64,000 nt of DNA. Source: Planctomycetota bacterium (GTDB taxonomy: Bacteria; Planctomycetota; UBA1135; GCA-002686595). The stretch's first letter is position 1. Each line of letters opens with the position of its first letter. This document shows positions 8,691 to 18,426 of the stretch, piece by piece. The stretch covers positions 1 to 64,000 of the forward strand of contig JADHOC010000013.1 in assembly GCA_016779205.1 (NCBI GenBank), in the 5' to 3' direction. The notes beneath the pieces are model-generated. The model was not told where the DNA came from. It worked only from the letters and a program-made list of their open reading frames with translations, and did no database searches. The translations under genes and the position numbers were made by a program.

Positions 8691-10075
8691 CCGCGCTCGA
8701 TCTCCTTCGCCAGCGTCTCGGAGAGCTGGACCGCCATCTGCTCGATGCGCTGGGCGTCCGCGCCCTCGATCATCACGCGGGCCTTCGGCTCCGTGCCCGA
8801 GTAGCGAACGTTGACCCGACCGTCATCCCCGAGCTCCTCCTCGAAGCGGGCGCGCAGCGCCTGGAACTCCGTGAGGGTCTCGAGGTCGGGCTTGGAGGCC
8901 ACGACGAGCCCGAGGAGGACCTGGGGGAACGGGACGAAGGGGGCCGCCAGGGTGGACAGTGCGGCCTTGTTGCGGGCGGCCACGCCCAGGACGTGGAGGG
9001 CGGTCAGCAGGCCATCGCCGATGAACTCGTTCTCGGAGCCGAAGATGATGTGCCCCGACTTCTCGCCGCCCAGGCAGAGGCCCTCGCTGCGGAGCCCCTC
9101 GACGACCTGTCGGTCGCCCACGCCCACCTCGTGAACGCCGATGCCGCTGGGGGCGAGGGCACGGTGAAGGCCCCGGTTGCTCATGACGGTGGCGACGATT
9201 CGCTGGTCCGTCCACAGGCCACGGTCGGCGGCGTCTCGGGCGATGATCGTCATGATCGCGTCCCCGTCGACGAGCTCGCCGCGCTCGTCCACGAGCAGGC
9301 AGCGGTCGGCGTCCCCGTCCAGGGCGATGCCGAGGTCCGCGCCGGCCTCGCGGACCCGGGCCTGCAGCGACTCCGGGTGGGTCGAGCCGCACCCTGCGTT
9401 GATGTTCAGGCCGTCGGGCGCGCAGTGCAGGCTGGTGACCTCGGCCCCCAGGCGAGCGAGGACGTCAGGGCCGACCGAGCTGGCGGCCCCGTTCGCTCCA
9501 TCCAGGACGATCTTGAGGCCGCTGAGGTCCAGGGGATCGCCCTCGCTGCCCAGGGCGACCAGGTGGTCCGCGTAGGCCGAGCGCAGGGAGTCGTCGCGCT
9601 CGAGAGGCGGCTCCGCAGCGGCCCCGTCAGGGTCGATACGGTCGAGCTCATCGCGCAGTCGAATCTCGATCTCGGCCTGCTCCGCGTCGGTCAACTTGTT
9701 GCCGCCGCCAGCGAAGAGCTTGATCCCGTTGTCCTCCGCGGGATTGTGGGAGGCGCTGATCATGGCGCCGAGGGCCACGGGGCGGGACCCGGTGAGCCAG
9801 GCGAGGCCCGGGGTGGGCAGGAGCCCCGCGGTGGTGGCGCGGATCCCGGACTGGGCGAGCCCACGTGCCAGGGCCTCCTGGAGCGGCCCCGCGGAGGCGC
9901 GGCCGTCGTGGGCGATCAGGGCCTTGCCCTCGCTGCCGTCGGAGCTGCGGCCGAGCACGGCGCCCGCCGCACGCCCGAGGGCCTCCACGGCGGTGGGGGA
10001 GAGCCAGCCCTCGAGGGCGCGGCCGCGGATCCCGTCGGTCCCGAAGATCGGGCCGTCACTTCTCTTCGTCGTCAT
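8687..10075 (-). CDS. glmM: Phosphoglucosamine mutase GlmM
   Basis: A 462-residue alpha-D-phosphohexomutase converting glucosamine-6-phosphate to glucosamine-1-phosphate for peptidoglycan and LPS precursors. Visible are the N-terminal FGTDGIRG, the phosphoserine loop ISASHNPAEDNGIKLF with catalytic Ser109, the metal loop DGDADRC, the sugar loop GGEKSGHI, and the C-terminal phosphate loop RYSGTEPKARVMIEG. It overlaps the preceding cdaA-cdaR fusion by 20 bases and tsaB by four. The same cdaA-cdaR-glmM order occurs in Firmicutes, where GlmM binds and restrains CdaA, so a regulatory contact is plausible here. Confidence 0.95.
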   Translation of the reverse strand: MTTKRSDGPIFGTDGIRGRALEGWLSPTAVEALGRAAGAVLGRSSDGSEGKALIAHDGRASAGPLQEALARGLAQSGIRATTAGLLPTPGLAWLTGSRPVALGAMISASHNPAEDNGIKLFAGGGNKLTDAEQAEIEIRLRDELDRIDPDGAAAEPPLERDDSLRSAYADHLVALGSEGDPLDLSGLKIVLDGANGAASSVGPDVLARLGAEVTSLHCAPDGLNINAGCGSTHPESLQARVREAGADLGIALDGDADRCLLVDERGELVDGDAIMTIIARDAADRGLWTDQRIVATVMSNRGLHRALAPSGIGVHEVGVGDRQVVEGLRSEGLCLGGEKSGHIIFGSENEFIGDGLLTALHVLGVAARNKAALSTLAAPFVPFPQVLLGLVVASKPDLETLTEFQALRARFEEELGDDGRVNVRYSGTEPKARVMIEGADAQRIEQMAVQLSETLAKEIERG

Positions 10076-12041
10076 CCTTGGTGCCCCTTACAAGGGCGAT
10101 GGAACTCGTGGATTCGTCCACGGTGAGGCGGAGCGAGGAGGCCGGGTCGGTCTTGGCCTCGTCGAAGTAGGGGCCGAGCCGCTGGCGCCAGAGCGGGTCG
10201 ACGGCGTCGACCTCCACGGGGGCGCGGCTGCCGGGCTCCCGCAGGGCGCGGTCCACGTCCACGAAGACGCGGGCGTTCTCGCGCACGAACTGCAGGATCT
10301 CCTGGAGCATCTGGGTTCGTGTGGCCTCGGGAAGCCCCTCCGGGAACAGGCCGCGCTCCATCACCTGGACCTGGACCAGCTCGGTCGGGGGGAGGAAGGG
10401 CGCGTCGCCCTCGAGGCGCGCGGCGTCGAACGAGACCAGCGCGACCTCGAGCTCGAGGGTCGTGATGAGCGTCTCGCGGGGCGCGAGCTGGCCGCGCAGG
10501 AAGAGCTCCCCGTCGATCTCGATCTCCGGGAGCTTCTCGCGGTCGATGCTGAGCCTCTCCACGAAGCCGCGCCCGGAGTAGGCGGTGAGGTCGATCGGCT
10601 CGAAGGCGAGCACCGAGGGGTCGGCCGCGATCGCCTGGACCACGGCGGCGGGCCCGCGCACCCCGACCCGGGCAGGGTTGAACTCCAGGGAGTCGACCAG
10701 GAGGTCCGAGGCGGGCGGTAGCGTGATCAGCGCGAAGTCCCCCGCGTCGGCGGCGTCGGCGCTCACGGCGAGGGATTGGATCGACGGCTCGATCTGGTCG
10801 TTGGCGTATCGCTCGACCTTCACCACGAGCGCCTCGGGGGTGACGAAGCGGACGTCGAGGCTCCCCTGGACCCGCTCCAGCCCCCAGGACAGGTCCGAGG
10901 GCTCCACCTGCCGCTCGTTCCCGACCCAGCTCTCCTCGACGATCAGGACTCCCCCCAGCCCGCCGCTGATCTTGTCCAGCTCGGCCTCCGAGGCCTCCGC
11001 CCGGACCTCGATCTGATCGCCGTCCGCCGGGCTGGCCACGTGCAGGCCTTCGCTGGGGAGCACGATGGTCAGCACGCCTCTCCGGGGGATGGTGTTGGCC
11101 CCGGCGCCGGCCTCGACCTGCACCTCGACCGTGAAGGTCTGCTCGCCCATGACGGCTCGGCCCGCGAGCGCGAAGATGAAGATGGCGAGGACCAGCGAGG
11201 TCAGCTTCTCCATGGGGTTGCCGAAGATGACCTTGGCGAGGCGCGCGAGCAGCGGTGGCCGCTCGACCCGGCTGGGGGCGGCCAGCTCGTCTCCCCCGAG
11301 CCGTGCGCGCAGGATGTCGCCGAGCTCCTCGCGCATGACGCGACGCTCCATGGTGCCGCCCTGGAACACGGAGATGAGGCCGGTCTCCTCGGAGACGGCG
11401 ACGACCACCGCGTCCGTCTCCTCGGTCAGGCCGAGCGCCGCGCGGTGGCGAGTACCCACCGAGCTGGCGAGCTGGTCGTTCTCCGAGAGGGGCAGGATCG
11501 CCATGGCGCACAGCACCCGCCCTTCGCGCAGGATCACGGCGCCGTCGTGGAGGGCAGCGCCCGTGTGGAAGATGCTGTCCAGCAGCTCCTGCTTGACGTC
11601 GCCGTCGATCTTGACCGCGTTCCTGGTGTACGGCTCCAGGGACGACTGCCGCTCGAAGGCAATCAGGGCTCCCTGCTTGCGCTTCGCCATGGAGATGCAG
11701 GCCTCGACCACCTCGTCCACCGCGTCGTAGGACTGGCGGCCCAGGAAGCGTCGCAGGAGCGGGTTGTCCCCGATGCTGACGATCCCTCGCCTCAGCTCCG
11801 GCTGGAAGACCACCGCCAGGATGACGACGGCGAAGCCGGTGACGCTCTGGACGATGATCTCGAGTTCGACGAGGTCAGCGGACTGCGCGACGCTCAGCAG
11901 GATCACGTACAGCAGGAAGTACGCGATGGCCGCCCCGCGGATCATCCTGCTGCTCCGCGCCGTGGTGAGGAAGAACAGGAACAGATGGATCCCGACCGTC
12001 AGGATGAGGACCTGAACGAATGTCTTGGGGTCGGGGGGCAT
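10056..12041 (-). CDS. Fused diadenylate cyclase CdaA plus YbbR (CdaR)-like regulator
   Basis: 661 residues from the ATG at 12041; a 16-residue upstream extension is possible but unlikely. Residues 8-85 hold three membrane helices. Residues ~100-240 form a DAC domain with both catalytic signatures, DGA at 166-168 and RHR at 198-200. This domain condenses two ATP to c-di-AMP. From ~275 the NPMEKLTSLVLAIFIFAL segment is a textbook YbbR start: a fourth membrane helix followed by extracytoplasmic YbbR repeats to the end. In most bacteria CdaA and its regulator CdaR are separate adjacent genes; here they are one polypeptide. It is followed by overlapping glmM and preceded by folP. Confidence 0.93.
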   Translation of the reverse strand: MPPDPKTFVQVLILTVGIHLFLFFLTTARSSRMIRGAAIAYFLLYVILLSVAQSADLVELEIIVQSVTGFAVVILAVVFQPELRRGIVSIGDNPLLRRFLGRQSYDAVDEVVEACISMAKRKQGALIAFERQSSLEPYTRNAVKIDGDVKQELLDSIFHTGAALHDGAVILREGRVLCAMAILPLSENDQLASSVGTRHRAALGLTEETDAVVVAVSEETGLISVFQGGTMERRVMREELGDILRARLGGDELAAPSRVERPPLLARLAKVIFGNPMEKLTSLVLAIFIFALAGRAVMGEQTFTVEVQVEAGAGANTIPRRGVLTIVLPSEGLHVASPADGDQIEVRAEASEAELDKISGGLGGVLIVEESWVGNERQVEPSDLSWGLERVQGSLDVRFVTPEALVVKVERYANDQIEPSIQSLAVSADAADAGDFALITLPPASDLLVDSLEFNPARVGVRGPAAVVQAIAADPSVLAFEPIDLTAYSGRGFVERLSIDREKLPEIEIDGELFLRGQLAPRETLITTLELEVALVSFDAARLEGDAPFLPPTELVQVQVMERGLFPEGLPEATRTQMLQEILQFVRENARVFVDVDRALREPGSRAPVEVDAVDPLWRQRLGPYFDEAKTDPASSLRLTVDESTSSIALVRGTKDDDEEK

Positions 12042-12238
12042 CTGTGGAGGAGGTGCAGTTCGGGCGCGATCAGCCGAATGGAGCCCCAAGACTATCGCCC
12101 GGGGGGTCCACGAGCACGCGCCGCGTGCCTATACGGCGGCTGGGCGCCGCGCCTCGGCTCTCCTCTGGATCGGCGGTCCGGGGCGGCAGAATGAAGCCCG
12201 CTTCACCTGGGCCCTCCGGCGGGCGCCCCTGTCGCAGA

Positions 12239-13177
12239 TCAGTGGCAGGGGCCGATCGCGGCGGCGACGAGGGCCGCCTCCCGCATGATCGCCACGTCGT
12301 GCACCCGCAGGATGTCGACGTTGCCGGTCGACACGGCCAGGGCGATGGCGGCGGCGGTCCCCCCGATGCGCTCCCGGAGGGCCGGTGCGCGGCGCCCGGA
12401 GGCGTCCTTCCAGTCCGCCGCGCGCTCCTCCCCGGTGATGTGCCCGATGAAGGACTTCCTCGAGACCCCCAGCAGGAGCGGGGCGCCGAGGGTTCGGAGC
12501 TCGCCCAGGCCTCTCAGGAGCTGGAGGTTGTGCTCCAGACGCTTGCCGAAGCCGATCCCTGGATCGAGGGCCAGCCGGTCGGCCGGGATGCCGGCACGGA
12601 CGGCGACCTCCAATCGCTCGCCGAGGCATGCCCGGACCTCCGTCAGGGCGTCGCGGTAGGTGGGGGAGGACTGCATGGTCTGCGGCGCCCCCTGTCGATG
12701 CATGAGCACCAGGAAGAGGTCGTGCTCCTCCCTCAGCTCCGCCACCGCGGGGATCATGCCCGGGTCCGCGAGCCCCCCGCTGATGTCGTTGACGATGCGG
12801 GCGCCCGCCTCCACAGCCCGGCGGGCCACCGCGGCCTTGGTGGTGTCCACCGAGAGGGGCAGTGGGCACTGGCTGGCGAGGCCCTCGATCACCGGGAGGA
12901 TCCTCCGCAGCTCTTCCTCGGCGGCGACGGGTTCGGCGCCCGGGCGCGTCGACTCGCCGCCGATGTCGAGGACGTGGGCGCCCTCTTCAGCGAGCTGGAG
13001 GCCGTGCTCGATGGCGCGCCGGGGATCGAGGAAGCGTCCCCCGTCGGAGAAGCTGTCGGGGGTGACGTTGACGACCCCCATGATCGAGGGGTGCCGCCCG
13101 CCGGGGGCGAAGCCGACCTCGGGGTCGTGGGGCCAGGGGCGGGGCGGCCCTTGGGGGTCGGGGGCGTCAGCGCTCAA
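12239..13177 (-). CDS. folP: Dihydropteroate synthase
   Basis: A 312-residue TIM-barrel enzyme joining p-aminobenzoate and hydroxymethyl-dihydropterin pyrophosphate in folate synthesis. Diagnostic blocks appear in order: IMGVVNVTPDSFSDGGRF (residues 32-49), DIGGESTRPGA, SVDTTKAAVA, IVNDISGG, LDPGIGFGK, LGVSRKSFIG and a final LRVHDV. All pterin-site residues expected from these motifs are present. The N-terminal ~25 residues are Pro-rich and not conserved, so the true start could be slightly downstream. It sits 9 bp after ftsH, with about 200 bp before the cdaA-cdaR fusion. Confidence 0.95.
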   Translation of the reverse strand: MSADAPDPQGPPRPWPHDPEVGFAPGGRHPSIMGVVNVTPDSFSDGGRFLDPRRAIEHGLQLAEEGAHVLDIGGESTRPGAEPVAAEEELRRILPVIEGLASQCPLPLSVDTTKAAVARRAVEAGARIVNDISGGLADPGMIPAVAELREEHDLFLVLMHRQGAPQTMQSSPTYRDALTEVRACLGERLEVAVRAGIPADRLALDPGIGFGKRLEHNLQLLRGLGELRTLGAPLLLGVSRKSFIGHITGEERAADWKDASGRRAPALRERIGGTAAAIALAVSTGNVDILRVHDVAIMREAALVAAAIGPCH

Positions 13178-13186
13178 GGTCGCGCG

Positions 13187-15529
13187 TCAGGCTGGCGACA
13201 GGCCCGGCATGGAGCCGCTGTCGCCGTCGATGTCGAGCTCGGGTGCCGCCACCGGCGGGGTCGCGGGCTTCGCGGAGCGGCGCTCCTCGCGGATCTCCTC
13301 GGCGGTCTTCTCCCGCAGGCTCTCCGGCTCCTCACCCTCGATCAGCTTGGCGATCTCCTCGCGGTCGAGGGTCTCGTAGAGCAGGAGCCCCTTGGTGAGG
13401 CGCTCCATGGCGTCACGGCTCTCGCCCACGAGGTCTCGGGCTAGGTCGTAGGCCTCACGCATGATGCGCTTGATCTCCTCGTCGATCTCGCGGGCCGTCT
13501 CCTCGGAGTGCCACTTCCCGCTCATGAGCTCGGTGCCGAGGAAGTCCGAGCCCTGGCGCTCGGCGAAGTTGATGGGGCCCACCTTGTCGCTCATGCCGAG
13601 CTCCGTGACCATCGCCCGCGCGAGCTCGGTCGCCCGCCGGATGTCATCGGACGCGCCGGCCGAGATGTCGCCGCAGAAGATCTCCTCCGCCACGCGGCCG
13701 CCGTAGAGCATGGCCAACTGGCCCAGGAGCCGCCGCCGCTGGGTGTGATAGCTCTCCTTCTCGGGGAGCATCATGGTGGCGCCGAGGGCTCGTCCGCGGG
13801 GGACGATGGTGACCTTGTGGGGGACGTCCACCTGGTCCTCGAGCTTCGCCGCGACGATCGTGTGCCCCGCCTCGTGGTAGGCGGTGATCTCCAGGTCCTC
13901 CTTCTCGACGTTACGGGCGATCTTCTGACGCCCGTAGCGGACCTTGGCGGCGGCCTCCTCCAGGTGAGACATCTCGATCTCATCCTTCTTGTCGAGCACG
14001 GCCATGATGGCCGCCTCGTTCACGATGGCAGCGAGGTCGGCGCCGGAGTAGCCCGGGGTGGCGCGGGCGAGGTCGATGACCTGGATCCCCTTGGCCACGC
14101 GCACCTTCTTGAGGTGGACCCCGAGGATGGCCTCACGCCCCTCGAGGTCAGGCAGGTCGATGGTGACCTCCCGGTCGAAGCGCCCGGGGCGCAGGAGCGC
14201 GGGGTCGAGCACGTCAGGCCGGTTGGTGGCCGCCACGACGATGATGCCCTCGTCCGTGCTGAACCCGTCCATCTCGACGAGGATCGCGTTCAGGGTCTGC
14301 TCGCGCTCGTCGTGCCCGCCGCCCATACCGCTCCCGCGCCGTCGACCGACCGCGTCGATCTCGTCGAGGAAGATGATGCAGGGGGAGTTCTCCCGGGCCT
14401 GCTTGAACAGGTCCCGCACGCGGCTGGCGCCAACGCCCACGAACATCTCCACGAAGTCAGAGCCGGAGATGGAGAAGAAGGGGACCTCCGCCTCGCCGGC
14501 GATGGCCTTCGCGAGGAGGGTCTTACCGCAGCCGGGGGAGCCGACCAGGAGGACGCCCCGGGGGATCCGGCCACCGATGCGGGTGAACTTGCCGGGGTTC
14601 TTGAGGAACTCCACGACCTCGCGCACCTCGGCCTTGGCCTCCTGGGCGCCGGCGACGTCCTCGAAGGTCACGCCGGTGTGGTTCTCCTTGGTGTACATCT
14701 GGGCGCGGCTGCGCCCGAAGCTCATGACGCCGGCGCCCGAGCCTTGGCTCCGCATCTGCCGCATGAACAGGATGAAGAGCGCGAAGATCAGCAGCCACGG
14801 CCCATACATGAGCAGCACGGTGGCGAAGGAGCCGTCCGGCGGTCCGTGCACGGTGCCGCCGTTGGGGGTCAGGTCGAAGGGCCAGGACCTGAGCACCGCG
14901 CCCTTGGCGACCAGCGCCTCGCGAACCTCGGTGAGGCGGGGGGCCGCGTTGTTGATCTTCAGGGCGATCTCGTAGTCGCCCTGCTCGCCGTTGGTGCCCT
15001 CGCCGACGGTCCCTCCCGAGGGCTCGAAGCCAGCCTCGGGCGTGGCCATGCCGAACACGAAAAGGCGGTCGGTCTGGCGGGTGCGAGGGGCCGACTTCGT
15101 CTCACCCTCCTCACTGGCCAGCGAGGACTCCGTGGAGACCTCGGTCACCTGCCAGACCTCTGTCGGCTGGAACGAGCCGTCCTCGAGGGCCTCAAGGAGG
15201 GTCTCGGGCTGCTCGCTGGTGTACCGCGCGCGGGCCTTGATTTCCCGCCAGGCCTCCTCGTGCTCCGCGACGCTCGCGAAGGAGGTCCGGAACGACTTGC
15301 CGGAGGTCAGGACCCCCTCAACGTCGGTCTGGCCCTTGAGCTCGAGCTTCTGGACCGTGCCCGTGACGAGCGCGTGCAGGAACCCGTCCTGGGTGAGCTC
15401 CTCCGTCTTCCGCAGGCTGCTGCCGCTGAAGGCGACCAGCACCACGACGATGACGGTGAGGAACAGGAGGAAGGAACCGAAGGGACGGGGCTTGCGCGCC
15501 TTGTCCCCCTGGGGCTGTGAATCGGCCAT
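13187..15529 (-). CDS. ftsH: Membrane AAA+ zinc metalloprotease FtsH
   Basis: 780 residues. Membrane helices lie at about 20-35 and 236-256, giving a periplasmic segment of about 200 residues, much longer than the ~70 of E. coli FtsH. The AAA module carries Walker A GSPGCGKT (330-337; the common form is GPPGTGKT), Walker B IIFLDEID (385-392) and the SRH segment [18 protein letters not shown]. The protease zinc site is HEAGH at 552-556. FtsH degrades misassembled membrane proteins and short-lived regulators. It follows the LptE-like gene after a 220-bp gap and precedes folP by 9 bp, so it probably heads a transcript with folP. Confidence 0.96.
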   Translation of the reverse strand: MADSQPQGDKARKPRPFGSFLLFLTVIVVVLVAFSGSSLRKTEELTQDGFLHALVTGTVQKLELKGQTDVEGVLTSGKSFRTSFASVAEHEEAWREIKARARYTSEQPETLLEALEDGSFQPTEVWQVTEVSTESSLASEEGETKSAPRTRQTDRLFVFGMATPEAGFEPSGGTVGEGTNGEQGDYEIALKINNAAPRLTEVREALVAKGAVLRSWPFDLTPNGGTVHGPPDGSFATVLLMYGPWLLIFALFILFMRQMRSQGSGAGVMSFGRSRAQMYTKENHTGVTFEDVAGAQEAKAEVREVVEFLKNPGKFTRIGGRIPRGVLLVGSPGCGKTLLAKAIAGEAEVPFFSISGSDFVEMFVGVGASRVRDLFKQARENSPCIIFLDEIDAVGRRRGSGMGGGHDEREQTLNAILVEMDGFSTDEGIIVVAATNRPDVLDPALLRPGRFDREVTIDLPDLEGREAILGVHLKKVRVAKGIQVIDLARATPGYSGADLAAIVNEAAIMAVLDKKDEIEMSHLEEAAAKVRYGRQKIARNVEKEDLEITAYHEAGHTIVAAKLEDQVDVPHKVTIVPRGRALGATMMLPEKESYHTQRRRLLGQLAMLYGGRVAEEIFCGDISAGASDDIRRATELARAMVTELGMSDKVGPINFAERQGSDFLGTELMSGKWHSEETAREIDEEIKRIMREAYDLARDLVGESRDAMERLTKGLLLYETLDREEIAKLIEGEEPESLREKTAEEIREERRSAKPATPPVAAPELDIDGDSGSMPGLSPA

Positions 15530-15749
15530 GGCTTGGATATCGGCCCTTCGGCGCTGATTCTCCAGCCCTGGGCGGGCCCAGACCGTTCAAAACGGGCCTG
15601 GAAGGACTGAGAGCGCCTTGCGCCGCCGGTCAAGCGGGGCGGGGCGAGGCGAGGTCGACGTCGGGCGAGGAGCAGTGTAGGCCATCCTGGCTGGCGCCCC
15701 TGCCCCGACCCCCGAACTTCATCGGGCTTCGTCGGGCTTCCTCGGGGGC

Positions 15750-16289
15750 TCAGTCCTGGGGCGCGGCGCTGGCGCGGTATTCGAGGTCGGCGAGGAGGGA
15801 GAGCACGATCTGGTCCGCTGCGACCTTGAGCCCACGTTCGCGCTGAACGGGCTCCCGGCCGGGCACGTCGATGGCGCTACCGACCACGGTCTCGACCCTG
15901 GTGCTCCCGAGCGTCACGCCCCGGGCGCGGTCCACGAGGGTGGCCTCGATCAGGAGGACATCCCGGGTCTCCACGAACAGGTTGTCGGGAGTCCTCGCGC
16001 CCTCACGGCGCTGGAAGTCCTTGATGGAGCCGGTGAGGACCAGGTCGGCGCGCCGCGGCGAGAGGAGCTCGAGGTCGAGGAAGCGGCGCGCGGACTCGCT
16101 CGTCGCGGCGTGGAGGGGCTGCTCGATGTTGGGGAGCAGCGTCTCGTTGCCGAAGATCTCGACGCCGATCGAGGCCGCGGTCCGACCGTCGGGGAGGGCC
16201 GGACTCAGCCCGGTTCGATAGCCGCAGGCGGCCGTCAGGGCGGCGGCCAGGCACACGAGCGTGGCCAGGATCCGTCGGGGGGCCATCAC
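15750..16289 (-). CDS. LptE-like LPS-assembly lipoprotein
   Basis: A 179-residue lipoprotein. The signal (residues 1-21) ends in the lipobox LTAAC with Cys22 and is followed by GYRTG, the CGYR start common to LptE proteins. The body (ASIGVEIFGNETLLPNIE, then LTGSIKDFQR and VGSAIDVPG) matches the LptE layout of strands and a helix. LptE plugs the LptD barrel that delivers lipopolysaccharide to the outer surface, so the gene argues for a diderm envelope. It overlaps the stop of the BamD-like gene by four bases. Confidence 0.75.
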   Translation of the reverse strand: MMAPRRILATLVCLAAALTAACGYRTGLSPALPDGRTAASIGVEIFGNETLLPNIEQPLHAATSESARRFLDLELLSPRRADLVLTGSIKDFQRREGARTPDNLFVETRDVLLIEATLVDRARGVTLGSTRVETVVGSAIDVPGREPVQRERGLKVAADQIVLSLLADLEYRASAAPQD

Positions 16290-17560
16290 TGCTGGCCTCC
16301 GCTGTTCTCCGCGGCGGCCCCGGAGGCCTGCTCTTCCTTCTCGTCCTGCTCGATGGCGCGTTCGGTCCTGCGCGGGATTCGGCGCGGCTCCATGGACCCT
16401 GATCCGGGCGCCAGCTCTGCGGGCCCTTGCTGGTCGACCTCGCCGTCCAGCGGGACGATCTCCTGGGGCAGGTTGCCCTGGGGGATCTGGCGGGGCGGCC
16501 CGAGGGACTCGATCTCATCCACGGCCTCGAGGAACGCGCGGATCTCCTCCAGCTGCTCCGGGTTCCCGGCGCGCTTCGCCGTCTCCAGGGCCCGGGCCGC
16601 GTGCTGCCTTGCACCCGCCGGGCTGTCGACGGTCCGGTAGAAGCGCGCCACCACCATGTCGTTGTCCGCGAGACGCTGGAGGCAATCCACGAGGGTCCGC
16701 TCGACCTCCGGGCGGATCTCGTTGTCCGGATACTTGGAGAGCCACACCTCCAGCTCCCCGAGGGCGATCTTCAGCGAGTCCCGGCCGTACTCCGGCCCCC
16801 CAAGGGCAGCGAGGCGCAGGCGGGGAATGGCGGCCTCGCTCGCGATCCGGTACGGCGAGTCGCGGCACCAGAGGACCAGCTCCTCGTGCTTCTCGATCGC
16901 GACGGCGAACTGGCGATTCTTCTCGTAGACCTCGGAGAGCTTGTGCAGCGCGTCGTCGGTCTCGGGGTGCTTGGGATACTCGGCGCTCAGGTACTCGTAC
17001 ACCTGCGGCGCGCTGTTGGAGTACGGGAACAGGAAGTACTTGCGGCGCTTGTCGAAGAAGTAGCTATCCCCGATGCCCTTGAGCAGGTCCCCCGACTCGT
17101 CACGGAGGCCGTGCGATGGGTAGCGGCGGTCGAGCTTCTTGATGGTCTTGAAGGCGTCCTTGCGGTCGTCGCGCTCGAGGTAGAGGGTCGCCGAGCGGAG
17201 GCCCGCGGGGACCGAGATGCGGGCCGGCAGGTCGGTCTCGGACAGGTCCTCCAGCGCCCGTGGGTCATCGCCCCGCGTCGCGAGCTCCGAGGCGTAGGTC
17301 TCCAGGGCGTCCCGCACCGCGACCCGGGTCTTGGTGTCCAGGCCGCGAGCCTTGTTGGCGGAGAGCAGCCCCGCGACCGTGTCCACCAGCTGCCGGTCCG
17401 CGAGCTCTGCCGCCGGCGAAGACTGCGCCGCCACGAGCACGGCGGGGACCTCCTCGGGATCGAGGGGGGAGATCGAGGCGATCGGGCTGGAGCTGCAGCT
17501 CGCGAGGGCGAGCAGCGCGAGGCCGGACAGCAGCGAGTGGCGCTTGGTGGGGGGCGTCAA
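16286..17560 (-). CDS. TPR lipoprotein, BamD-like outer-membrane assembly component
   Basis: 424 residues with a lipoprotein signal (LALLALASC, Cys22). The central part (about 110-330) has TPR-type helix pairs, including YEYLSAEYPKHPETDDALHK and FAVAIEKHEELVLWCRDSPY, resembling the tetratricopeptide arrays of BamD/YfiO and YbgF. The last ~90 residues are charged, low complexity and ExQ-rich. BamD recruits BamA substrates at the outer membrane. The link is supported by coupling to the LptE-like gene, but sequence alone does not separate BamD from other TPR lipoproteins. It overlaps recO by four bases. Confidence 0.6.
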   Translation of the reverse strand: MTPPTKRHSLLSGLALLALASCSSSPIASISPLDPEEVPAVLVAAQSSPAAELADRQLVDTVAGLLSANKARGLDTKTRVAVRDALETYASELATRGDDPRALEDLSETDLPARISVPAGLRSATLYLERDDRKDAFKTIKKLDRRYPSHGLRDESGDLLKGIGDSYFFDKRRKYFLFPYSNSAPQVYEYLSAEYPKHPETDDALHKLSEVYEKNRQFAVAIEKHEELVLWCRDSPYRIASEAAIPRLRLAALGGPEYGRDSLKIALGELEVWLSKYPDNEIRPEVERTLVDCLQRLADNDMVVARFYRTVDSPAGARQHAARALETAKRAGNPEQLEEIRAFLEAVDEIESLGPPRQIPQGNLPQEIVPLDGEVDQQGPAELAPGSGSMEPRRIPRRTERAIEQDEKEEQASGAAAENSGGQQ

Positions 17561-18414
17561 GGGGTCTTGGGCCGCGTGGCGGTCCGGCGGTTTCGGTCAG
17601 GCGCGGCGAGGAACCGGCCGTGGCTCTTGGGTCTGGTCTCGAGGTGGTGATCGAGGAATCGTCCGGTGAAGTCCAGGACTCGGATGGACCGTTCCGTGGA
17701 CCAGTCTGCGCCGTCGAGGTCCCCGAGGGGCGCGCGGAGGGCGAAGTGGGCCGACTCGAGGATCGAGACGGGGAGCGTACCGACGCGGAGTCCCGAGGCG
17801 TGAGCCTCGTTCGCGTGGATCGGGCAGAGGCGACCCCCGACCGACGCGGAGAAGGGGGCCCTCGGCTCGGTGGAGGCGGGGTCCACCGCCGCCGCGGGGG
17901 CGCCGCAGGTGGCGCAGGACACCAGGGCGGGGGCGAGGCCGAGCTGGTCGAGGAGCTTCAGCTCAAAGCCGGCCAGCAGGGCCGAGGGAGGGCCCTCGGC
18001 CCGGTCGAGCGCGTCGAGCGCGCCCTCGGCGAGGCTGAATTGTTCCCGGTCGGAGAAGCCGGCCCGGGTCACCAGGTCGACCAGCTCGACGACGGTCTGG
18101 GCGGCGCGATAGCTCCTGAGGGATCGGGTCAGCTGGCGCCGGCGGTGGAGCAGCTCTCCCTCACGGAGCGTCCCCAGGTCGCTCTCCTTGCGCTGGACCC
18201 AGGACAGCTCGAGGGTGTCGAACCAGTCGAGGACCCCGAAGAACCGGGAGCGCGGACGGTGGGCGCCCTTGGCCATGAGCTCCACCCGGCCGTGGTCGGG
18301 CGTGAGGACGTGCACCACGAGCGAGGTCTCGCCGAACGGCGTCCGTCGGAGAAGGATGGCCCGGTCGCTGGTGCGCGACGCAGGGCGGCGCGCGGCGGGT
18401 CGTGAGCGCGGCAT
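17557..18414 (-). CDS. recO: DNA repair protein RecO
   Basis: A 285-residue RecO. An N-terminal OB fold begins DRAILLRRTPFGETSLVVHVLT and continues MAKGAHRPRSRFFGVLD, a family signature. A helical middle follows (SLRSYRAAQTVVELVDLV), then a CATCG half-site near residue 167 that remains from the zinc finger of many RecO proteins; the second CxxC pair is degraded to LCPIH. RecO loads RecA on SSB-coated DNA with RecR. It overlaps the BamD-like gene and lies 12 bp after the CNNM gene. Confidence 0.9.
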   Translation of the reverse strand: MPRSRPAARRPASRTSDRAILLRRTPFGETSLVVHVLTPDHGRVELMAKGAHRPRSRFFGVLDWFDTLELSWVQRKESDLGTLREGELLHRRRQLTRSLRSYRAAQTVVELVDLVTRAGFSDREQFSLAEGALDALDRAEGPPSALLAGFELKLLDQLGLAPALVSCATCGAPAAAVDPASTEPRAPFSASVGGRLCPIHANEAHASGLRVGTLPVSILESAHFALRAPLGDLDGADWSTERSIRVLDFTGRFLDHHLETRPKSHGRFLAAPDRNRRTATRPKTP

Positions 18415-18426
18415 GGTGGGGGGCGG

